64,000 nt of DNA, from assembly GCA_016648135.1 (NCBI GenBank), contig JADDOH010007938.1, forward strand, positions 1 through 64,000, in the 5' to 3' direction. The first letter of the stretch is position 1. The number at the start of each line of letters is the position of its first letter. The notes under the pieces are model-generated. The model worked only from the letters and a program-made list of their open reading frames with translations, did no database searches and had not been told where the DNA came from. Both the position numbers and the translations under genes were made by a program. Origin of the DNA: Agrypnia vestita (taxonomy: Eukaryota > Arthropoda > Insecta > Trichoptera > Phryganeidae). Shown here piece by piece: positions 56,596-64,000 of the stretch.

Positions 56596-57479
56596 TTATT
56601 GGCTTAGGTCATGTGTGGTTAACCGCTAGTGGTTGAAACACTCTCCAGGTGAATAGTGATCGGGGGCTTGAACCTAGTCCGGGAAATTGCGTAGAAGCAA
56701 TTTATCTAATGTGTGGAACCGCCGTCTAATGCGGACACTAACGACATCTCAGGGCGAGTAGTCGCACCAGCCGCCACGAGAGAAGACGACCAGCACCAGG
56801 GAGCAGAACATGCGAGAAATGTAAGACCTACCCACAGGACCGAGGATCGGAGTCCTGGGATTTCCATTCTCCCTTCACTCATTCCTTCTATGTTCCCTGC
56901 CCAGCGCAGCCTCCCTATTCTGATAAACTATATTGTTTTGGACCCATTGTAAATATTTTAGACTTCCTCATTGTATCGTATTCTCCAAACTCCGTTTATC
57001 TTTACTGGACCGAATATTTTTCTTTCAAATGCAAGGAGGGACATTTCATCCTTTTTACTCAATACCCAGTATTCAGAGACATACTTTAATCCATTTTTTT
57101 ATATATTTTTTTATAAAAATATTTTTTTTACGGTAAAAAAGCGACAGTTTTTTTACAATGGTATTTTTCTTCTACAAGAGTAATACAACTCGTGAGTAGG
57201 AGAGGAGTATCATTATAATGTATTAAATAGTAAGTAGAACATAAATGTATATAAGAAGAAAATAGTAACTAATAAATATGTGATAACCATAAGCAAACAA
57301 TTAAAAAATGAATATAGTAAAGAGAAAAATAGAATAAAATTTTAAGCAAAGATAATAACAGTGTACACTATAAATAATAGTTAATGAAAATTATCTATTA
57401 TTAAAGAAATATTTTAAAGAATTATATAATAAAAAGTTTGAACAATTAAGTAAAATGTAAGTAGATAACATAATATAAA
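56596..57479. other. Spacer and LINE 3' UTR
   Basis: 56600-56900 is of balanced composition without an assignable frame. 57190-57480 is A-rich on the plus strand and is likely the 3' UTR of the minus-strand LINE that follows. Confidence 0.4.
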
Positions 57480-58660
57480 ATAAAAATTTAATTAATTCTG
57501 AGGGTTTTTTTAAAGGCCTCATAATTTTTTTCAATTCTCATCTTAACAGGTAATTCGTTGAACCATTTCACACCTCTAAATGTACAATGATGCTGAGCAG
57601 TTGTGGTAAGTACTACAGGGATATGCAATTTACCAAGATTTATATTTGTGCTACCTACGTGATACTAGTTGGGTCTGTCCGTCATTATTTTGAAAATTTT
57701 TATAAAGTTGTAAAATGCAGTTTTGTTTGTAGATAGTTTGTAATGTGAGGACTTATTGAAAAGCTCTGCAGTCGGATAATCATTAGGTTTTGTAAGAATA
57801 ATCTTTAAAATATTTTTGGGCAACTTGTAAAGATTTCAATGTAGTTTTGAATGCACTTCCCATGAGATAATACCATATTGTAAAACTGACTGGACTAAAG
57901 CTACTGATACACATGCTTATTAGTGGCACGTGAGCATGCGCAGTATCGACCTTCTTTAGACCTTGCTTATTAGTGGCATGTGTGTACGCACATTGCTAGT
58001 AACCGCCGGTTGATTTATAAGCATGCCACTGTCATTCACCATGGGCATGCGTGAACAGGCTTGCTTATTATGAGCATGCTTATGTCATTCGCGGGCTTCG
58101 CGGCTAGTATTATCAATGCGATCTACTCAGTCCGCAACAGATGAAACAAATATGGCGCGTTGAGGAGATGATAAAACATTACTTTTCGTTACTTATTATA
58201 GGAATCACGAATGTCTGTGGAATACTCGGTCACCGTTGTGTAAAAATAATATTGCGAGAAATTATGTTTATGAAACTTTATCAAAAGGCATGAATGATTC
58301 AAATCTTAAAATAAAAATTATAAAAACTAAAATCAAAAATGTGCGGATGGAAACTCGGGAACTGTTTTGATTTATTGGTTCACTTGAATTTTCTATTTCA
58401 GTTTGCGAAGTTTCCATTTTGAACAAGAGCGTCCCTATTCTATGACAAAAGCATGCCACTAATAAGCATGTGTGTTTGATTGTTAGCTTTGGGCATGCTT
58501 ATTTATGACCATGCCACTAATAAGCATTGTAGTAATGAGCAAGTGTGTACAGTTGTTAGGGCATGCTTATTAGTGGCACGCTCATTAGCATGCCACTAAA
58601 TAAGCATGTGTATCTGTACCTTAAAGCATAATATAGTGTTTTTAACAATTTTATTCCTAA
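57480..58660 (-). pseudogene. LINE RT C-terminal fragment split by a MITE
   Basis: Right part (58660-58622, minus): GIKLLKTLYYAL. It continues left of the MITE (57895 downward) with VQSVLQYGIISWEVHSKLH, LPKNILKIILTKPNDYPTAE then LFNKSS and, near the end, FRGVKWFNELPVKMRIEKNY. This is the thumb and C-terminus of a Jockey/CR1-like LINE in one frame with a few stops. The two parts join exactly across the MITE and its TAA duplication. Confidence 0.8.
57899..58621. mobile_element. PIF/Harbinger-type MITE, TAA target duplication
   Basis: AGCTACTGATACACATGC at the left and GCATGTGTATCTGTACCT at the right are inverted. TAA is duplicated at 57896-57898 and 58622-58624. GCATGCTTATTAGTGGCA-type blocks recur at least six times in both orientations. 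No transposase is recognisable. Confidence 0.88.
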
Positions 58661-59202
58661 AATATTTCTTATTTTAATAAATACATACCTATTTTGTTTT
58701 TTGTTTACGTTGTTTATTCTTCACAATAACTTCACAATAAAAGGCGTTTTCAGTAAAGAAGGTTGTTATTTTTGTACTTGAGGATTTTTACTTCCTCAAA
58801 TGTCAATTTTGCTATTGATACATCCGCTGAGATGAAAAAATGGGCTTTTTCGCTGAATCGCGATAAATTGAGTTTGTTTCCGACATTTTTACTCATTCTA
58901 GCAATATTTTCGTTTCAACGAACAATACAAGCACGCTCTGTTGTCCTTGCGCCAAGAACCTACAAAGAATTTACCGAATTGCGAATTGCGTTTCCTTGAC
59001 GCATGATTAAAAATATAATAACCAAAAAAATTTCAACGGAACAGCGAATTTTGATAAAACGTTTGTAAGATATGTTCTTCCATTTTGAAAAGCTGCACGA
59101 AGAATTTGCCTGGTCTCTAGACAATAAATGTAAATTACAATCTAAGGTTAGACCGTTCGAAAACGGCACCTAATTCAAATGCCTAAGGCTCGAATACACA
59201 GA
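58661..59202. other. Spacer, no supported gene
   Basis: Overlapping 70-80 codon frames on both strands (58763-58999 plus, 58960-59169 minus) show no domain. Confidence 0.4.
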
Positions 59203-59260
59203 CAATACTTAATGATTTAAAAGTTAAAGCGTACTTTAACCTTTAACCATTTAAGTATTG
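59203..59260. repeat. Hairpin, 27-bp imperfect arms
   Basis: CAATACTTAATG... and ...CATTTAAGTATTG, 5 mismatches, 4-base loop. Confidence 0.7.
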
Positions 59261-59412
59261 ACTCTGTATTTTTTAGTTATATTACTTTTATTTAGCCTTA
59301 CTAGCCTATTTAATAAATCTTTTAATCAATATTTGACCCACTTTCTGAGCAACAATCAATAAAAAGACATATTGCAAATTTGACAGAAAGACATTTTTTT
59401 TTAATTTCACCC

Positions 59413-59575
59413 TTCAACAGGCCAAGAGGCCCAATTACAGAAGCGAAACACAACACAAAACACCCAGGCTTGAGTAGATCACATGGATTAATTGTGATCT
59501 CACCGGGAATCGAACTCGGAACCCTTGGTGTGAAAAGCCAGTGTCATGCCCACTGGGCCACAAGGGCCACCCCTA
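59413..59575 (-). repeat. tRNA(Glu)-like SINE, family 2
   Basis: The minus strand has GTGGCCCTTGTGGCCCAGTG (A box) and CCGAGTTCGATTCCCGG (B box, T arm) with CTTTTCACA in the anticodon loop position (TTC, Glu). The body runs to GCCTCTTGGCCTGTTGAAGG. Homologous to 22700-22840. Confidence 0.8.
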
Positions 59576-59687
59576 TTGCAAATGATAGTATAATAATCAT
59601 TCAATATTTTTGCATAATCAGTTTAATTATGTTAAATGTGAACTTTAGTGGGGTTGGATAGTTTTATTGGGTATATCATCATTCATA

Positions 59688-60307
59688 GAGGAAAGTAACC
59701 AAATATGGAATAGTATCCCTAATATGGAATACCGCCATTTCTCGTAAACGGACACTTTAAGCCGCAAAGAACAGTGATCTTCTATCTCTTTCAATCATTA
59801 TACTCGCGTATAGGTTTCAACTCGTCAGTCGAGCGAGTGTTATGCCCGCGGTGAGAATGTTATGTTTTACCGTTGTGAGAATGCGAGCGAATGAGTAATA
59901 ATACTTTAATAATAATTAAAAATAAAATAATCATGTGTGTGCTCTGGGCACATGGTGATTGACTGGTGTAGAGTTCGACACCAGGGTTTGCGATTTTAGC
60001 AAGTAGATTAAGTTTCTTGATTAGATTTGACCAAAATTTCTATAGTATCTCGCATAAATTAAAGTTTTTTATTCATAGTTTTTCGGTATTCCATATGTGG
60101 GTACCTATTGTGTAATGAGATACCCTTATGTTGATTTAGTTTTTGAGAAAATTTTATACTTTTAATTAATATATGCAACACAAGACTGTTATTATGTTAA
60201 GCGCAAATGTATGATTATATATTATGTATAATTACGAATAAAAGTTTTTGATTTATAATATATTTTTTTTACACAAAAACAAAATGGTATTCCATATTTG
60301 GTTACTC
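59688..60307. mobile_element. TA-flanked MITE (Tc1/mariner or pogo type)
   Basis: Left GAAAGTAACCAAATATGGAA and right TTCCATATTTGGTTACTC are inverted repeats next to TA on both sides (59686-59687, 60308-60309). TATTCCATATGTGGGTACC is an extra internal copy near 60087. About 620 bases, no transposase. Confidence 0.8.
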
Positions 60308-60309
60308 TA

Positions 60310-60635
60310 TTGCTATCATCGTTATGTTCCAAATACCATGTATATTATATCTTGGTTAGTGTATGATTGATTTTCAGCAAACGTAATATTTTTCCGATAT
60401 TATTTTGTTACTTGCAGCAATATAATCTTTCTCTCTGTCATGTCCGATCTTCTTTCTGGAAAATTAAAAATGGCTGTTGAAGAGTTTCACTTAATTTCCC
60501 ACGGGATGAGGGATAATGCAGCATCGCCCATCACCTACCCCGAGGCTCCCGGGGATGACACCACCAGCCTAATTCCAGCTTCTTTGTTCTACATACACCC
60601 TTACGTCCTGGAGTGAGCGGTCCAAGCGCACTATA
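60310..60635. other. Spacer, no supported gene
   Basis: 60480-60620 is richer in G+C (CACCTACCCCGAGGCTCCC) but has no long frame. Confidence 0.35.
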
Positions 60636-61135
60636 CAGGGTCATTTGGAAAACATTAATAACCTGGCAGGACTATATTCCTCCTTTGATTATGAGTCGAA
60701 AATATTCAAGCAGCCATGACAACCAATAGTATTAAAGTTTGCTTTTTTTTCAATATTTCTGACTTATTTTTTACAAAACGTTGAACAATTATCACAGTAA
60801 CTTATATCGATTACGAAAAATTCATTCGTCTCAATACACGTTAAATAAAATGATAAAATCCCTGCAGAAATTCCGATTGGAATTGGAAGGTTTTTGTTAT
60901 TTTATTTGACTTGTATTAAATGGAATGAATTTTTCATATTCGATATAAGTAACTGTAATTATAGTCCAACGTTTTACAAAAAATGAGTCAGAAATTTTGA
61001 AAAAAAATGCAAACTTAGATGTCGCATACCTCCATAACTATTGATATTATGTCATGGTTGCTTGAACATTTTCGACTCACAATTAAAGCAAGAATATAGT
61101 CCTGCGAGGTTATTAATGTTTTACAAATAATCCTG
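60636..61135. mobile_element. Fold-back MITE family A, second terminal subtype
   Basis: CAGGGTCATTTGGAAAACAT and the mirrored right end ATGTTTTACAAATAATCCTG are flanked by TA on both sides (60634-60635, 61136-61137). The interior is that of family A (AAACGTTGAACAATTATCAC / AATTATAGTCCAACGTTTTA; centre TTCCGATTGGAATTGG). The terminal 40 bases differ from the other copies. Confidence 0.85.
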
Positions 61136-61189
61136 TATATTGTTGTGACTGATTGTCTCGATGAAAAAAAGATAAGAATAACATATATC

Positions 61190-61443
61190 ATCCATTACTC
61201 AACACATTAAAGCTCCGTAAAATTTCGTACTTCGGTCATATAATGAGAGGCGAAAAGTACTCCATTCTTCAGCTCATAATGAAGGGAAAGATTGAGGGTC
61301 GCAGATGGGTCGGAAGGAGGCGGCATTCCTGGCTTCGAAAGATCCGAAAATGTGCCGGGATAAGAAGCGTGGAAGAGCTGTTCCACACTGCCCTGGACAG
61401 GGAAACTTTCTCCCAGATGATCGCCAACGTCGGGGGGACCTGA
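61190..61443 (+). pseudogene. RTE-like LINE ORF2 C-terminus
   Basis: The plus frame reads LRKISYFGHIMRGEKYSILQ, LIMKGKIEGRRWVGRRRHSW, then LRKIRKC and DRETFSQMIANVGGT and a stop. This is the 'LGH.MR...Y.LLQ.I..GKIEG.R..GR...SWL..IR.W' end of RTE/BovB-like LINEs. The last 80 codons are intact, and the rest of the element is absent. Confidence 0.85.
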
Positions 61444-61645
61444 CAGGGCACATGAAGAAGAATATCATCCAACAAGAAAACTTAGATAGTTATATGGCAA
61501 AAATAGAATACAAAAGAGTAGTTATATATCTCCTAAAATTACAAGACGACACAAATAACACAGCGATAATAAGGAGTAAAAGTAAACAGTGATACGTATA
61601 CTCGTATAATGCAAATGATTAGGGAGGGTGACAAGTTTCCCGTAT

Positions 61646-61880
61646 CTACCTCATCACACGACGGTACTCTTCATATTTTGTTTTTAAAATTGATTTTAAA
61701 AGGTTAGTATAGTTTGAACATATAAGTGGGGTGAGGGAAGATTTCCTATTATTGATGTGATGGGTTGAAGGAAAAAGTGAACGGAACGTGAAAGAATAAA
61801 GCTGGTTGTGAATAATTTGGAAAAGGAATAATTGATCTGACAATATTCTCCTATTTTTAAGAGTGTCCAAATTGTTTAAA
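61646..61880 (-). pseudogene. LINE ORF2 C-terminal fragment
   Basis: The minus frame reads LKNRRILSDQLFLFQIIHNQ and RSLFPSTHHINNRKSSLTPL. 'L..RR...D..FLF...N......L......N..'-type blocks match the C-terminus of the Jockey/CR1-like LINEs at 11.9 and 26.5 kb. Confidence 0.6.
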
Positions 61881-61959
61881 TTGTGTTGAGTCCAAATAGT
61901 TAAGTTTCAAATTAAATTTGTCGTTTGATGAACGTGTATAGTAAAAAAAACATACTTTG

Positions 61960-62345
61960 TAGTGATGCAAGTGAGTGGGAGACATACGCTGATACTGGTG
62001 GATTAAATATTTTCCATGTTAATATAAGATCAATACAAAAAACTTTGATTAATTAGTCGAAATAAATAGTTGTATACATAAAATTCAAAATATAATCTTT
62101 ACCGATATCTATATTAAAAAGGATCAAATAGAATTATTTAAAATTACTAATTATATACAATTCTACAAACTAAGAAATGAAAGGAGGAAGGGGGATAATT
62201 CTATACATAAGAAAAGATATACCAGCAAATATACAAACAAAAGATTTTGGTTCTTGTGAAATTCTAAAAGCAGACTTCTTTATATGAAATAAACTGGCAA
62301 ATCTATTATGTATTTACAGACCTCGAAATAAGAATAAATAACATT
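61960..62345 (+). pseudogene. LINE APE-endonuclease N-terminal fragment, decayed
   Basis: Frames in order give GLNIFHVNIRSIQK, FVEINSCIHKIQNIIFTDIY and, shifted, GGIILYIRKDIPANIQ. 'LNIFHVNIRSI..NF.EL' and 'RGGI..YI' are the start of the LINE endonuclease. Frameshifts separate the parts, and TE of the TETWL motif is changed. Confidence 0.6.
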
Positions 62346-62871
62346 AAATAAACTATTCTCGGAATAGTTTATTTATGAATTCTATAAATTTTTATGTAAG
62401 CCAACACTGTTATTAAGGTAACACATTCCAGTCTTAAATGGTTACTAAGTATATTCATTAGTAATAGAAGAAACCTGCTGATAACTAATTCATAGTTAGC
62501 AGGATCTTTGTTAAGAGAAAAATATGTAATAAATAAATAAAAATTATTATTATTGACATTAATGAAGTTAATAATAATTTGTTTACAAAAGATGATTAGA
62601 AAGATTAGATTAGAATTTTAGAAAAGTTATTATTGCTATGATATAAAATTTTCTATAAGTTTTACCATTGCAAACATTCCAAAGTTTTTTTCTTTTAATT
62701 AATATAAATAATTTTACCACGTTTGCTGTTATTAAAGTTTAATATAATGCCGTAAAACTGCTGTGCAGTTTGGCACATAAATATATGTAATAAAGGAAAT
62801 AAATATTGAAAAAAATATATTTTTTTATATTTTTTATGGACTTAGCGTTAACATTGTTTATATTATTGATG
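62346..62871. other. A+T-rich spacer, no gene seen
   Basis: 62500-62560 ends in AAATATGTAATAAATAAATA followed by ATTATTATT, a LINE-like tail. Confidence 0.4.
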
Positions 62872-63445
62872 GTGATCTTTAAATTAGGTGAAAAACATTA
62901 ACTTAATTACCCCTACGTGATTAAAATAATATTTTTATATTTTACTACTTAAGTTTCGAGAGTTACAGAAGCTCTTATCGACAGGTGAAATATTAAGTAT
63001 TATAACTTACTAACTAATTACCTATCGTAGCCAGAGAGGATAAAACGACATCTTCTTCTATCTTGGCACACCACTTTTGCATCGGCTACATTCATACATC
63101 TTCCCATGCAAGCTCTACGGTTGTTGAAGCTTTTAACAGGGCCATCCTTCAATATTTGTAGTATTTGATCATGTCAGGTCTTTCTTGGACGCCCCCTACT
63201 CCTGTTGTCTTCAACACTCGGCCCATACATTTTCTTAACCATCCTTTCTTCGCTTATACGTTCTACATGACCAAACCATCTCAGCATTCCTTTGATTATT
63301 CTGTCTACTACACTACATACAGTCATTTAGTTGAATACTTCACCTGTCGATGAGAGGTTATGTCACTCTCGAAAACTAATTGATAAAATATAAAAAATAG
63401 TAGTTAACCCACGTAGAGGTAACAAAGATAATGTTTTACTTTAAT
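62872..63445. mobile_element. Inverted-repeat element carrying an RTE-like LINE fragment
   Basis: The left end has GTGAAAAACATTAACTTAAT, CCCCTACGTGATT, ACTACTTAAGTTTCGAGAGT and TATCGACAGGTGAAATAT. The right end has the reverse complements ATACTTCACCTGTCGATGAG, ACTCTCGAAAACTAA, AACCCACGTAGAGGTAAC. Related single ends occur near 19800 and 50800. Between them, at 63015-63320, lies a minus-strand RTE piece. Confidence 0.65.
63015..63320 (-). pseudogene. RTE-like LINE C-terminal fragment
   Basis: Minus strand, in shifted frames: GMLRWFGHVERISEERMVKK, GVGGVQERPDMIKYYKY and ACMGRCMNVADAKVVCQDRR. Same family as 6310-6575 and 17936-18340. Confidence 0.7.
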
Positions 63446-63800
63446 AAACTTTCATAAACGACATTGTACAATTCTGTTACGTTGCATATACCTTGTTTGG
63501 TTTATTCCCCTAATTAATTAATGTATAATATTTCTAACACCAGAATATTAATAACAAGGGTGGCGCAGTTGGGAATACACACCCTTATGAAAAGAGGCTT
63601 TACTATGAGAGGTCAAGTCATTTCTACAACAGGTCAGACGTGTTTGCATCAGGCAAAAGGGGAGGTTGATCTAAGGTCAATTCGACGGATTAATTCGGAA
63701 AGAAAATTATATTTTCGCCTGAGGGTTCAGTCTCGTGAATTTTAAAATGACATGAGAAAACAGTCATGATAATTTTTATATTAATAATTAATCCTAATTT
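63446..63800. other. Spacer, no supported gene
   Basis: GGTGGCGCAGTTGGG near 63559 looks A-box-like, but no B box follows at the right distance. Confidence 0.35.
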
Positions 63801-63814
63801 TACACTCCAGTAAC

Positions 63815-63962
63815 GAAGGAGACATAAAAAATTGCAAATTCTACAAAACAGAGCGATAAGAATCATTATAAGGAGAAATAGATAATCTGAAATTAAAAAA
63901 ATGTTAACAGCTTTAAATTTGCTCACCATAAAACAAGGACTAAAGCTTAACTTTTTAATTTA
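63815..63962 (+). pseudogene. LINE RT C-terminal fragment
   Basis: The plus frame reads KLQILQNRAIRIIIRRNR, a stop, SEIKKMLTALNLLTIKQGLK. 'LQ..QN.A.RII......I..ML..LN.L.I.Q' is the classic Jockey/CR1-like thumb segment. Confidence 0.7.
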
Positions 63963-64000
63963 AATGTTGTAAATATATGATTTTCATATATTTACAAATG

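Overview
This is a eukaryotic, insect-type window of about 70% A+T, dense with transposon remains, that holds one clearly functional host gene: a muscle-type actin on the minus strand. The insect assignment rests on three things: the actin sequence (MCDDE start, STIKIK and [11 protein letters not shown]-terminal signatures, intron in the Gly307 codon), a short TTAGG-type telomere-like motif, and the mix of RTE-like, Jockey/CR1-like, PIF/Harbinger, piggyBac, pogo, Penelope-like and tRNA-SINE remnants. A moth, butterfly or another holometabolous insect is the most natural guess, but the order is an inference.

The actin coding region lies at 43018-44232 (minus) in two coding exons split by an 84-bp intron and encodes 376 residues. 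A 3' splice site 30 bases upstream of the ATG shows an intron in the 5' leader. About 6 kb further upstream a GC-rich island carries, in minus-strand order, a CCAAT box, a perfect CArG box, a GC box and a TATA box. It is the best candidate for the actin promoter. The putative leader intron (44263 to about 50120) carries a decayed RTE fragment, a fold-back MITE, a CpG-rich island and a 96-bp Harbinger-type mini-MITE.

Layout: 1-2.6 kb holds minus-strand LINE sequence, including an RT frame open for about 490 codons that leaves the window at base 1. From 4.4 to 7.5 kb there are RTE remnants and an internally deleted pogo-like element with intact TIRs and TA duplications. From 8.6 to 12.2 kb there is a hairpin, two RTE C-terminal fragments, a SINE and a LINE 3' end. 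From 13.5 to 14.7 kb a Penelope-like GIY-YIG fragment sits inside a fold-back MITE. From 15.2 to 18.6 kb there are LTR-like repeats, a MITE, one unexplained small ORF and an RTE end. From 20.6 to 22.2 kb there is a deleted piggyBac with a 76-bp tandem array. From 22.2 to 27.2 kb there are SINEs, RTE and Tc1 scraps, and a nearly complete LINE ORF broken by one stop. From 27.7 to 42 kb repeats and MITEs predominate, several nested. The actin locus spans 42.2-50.4 kb. From 50.6 to 64 kb there are LINE scraps, an 85-bp inverted repeat of tRNA-like heads, a deleted Harbinger element with a recognisable transposase, a Harbinger MITE inside a LINE, a TA-flanked MITE and further fold-back elements.

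Apart from actin no cellular pathway can be reconstructed. The remaining signal is the insertion history, which is readable because several elements keep their target-site duplications. A recurrent hammerhead-ribozyme-like core (CTGANGA, stem, GAAA) appears at several dispersed sites and is the most intriguing RNA-level signal.
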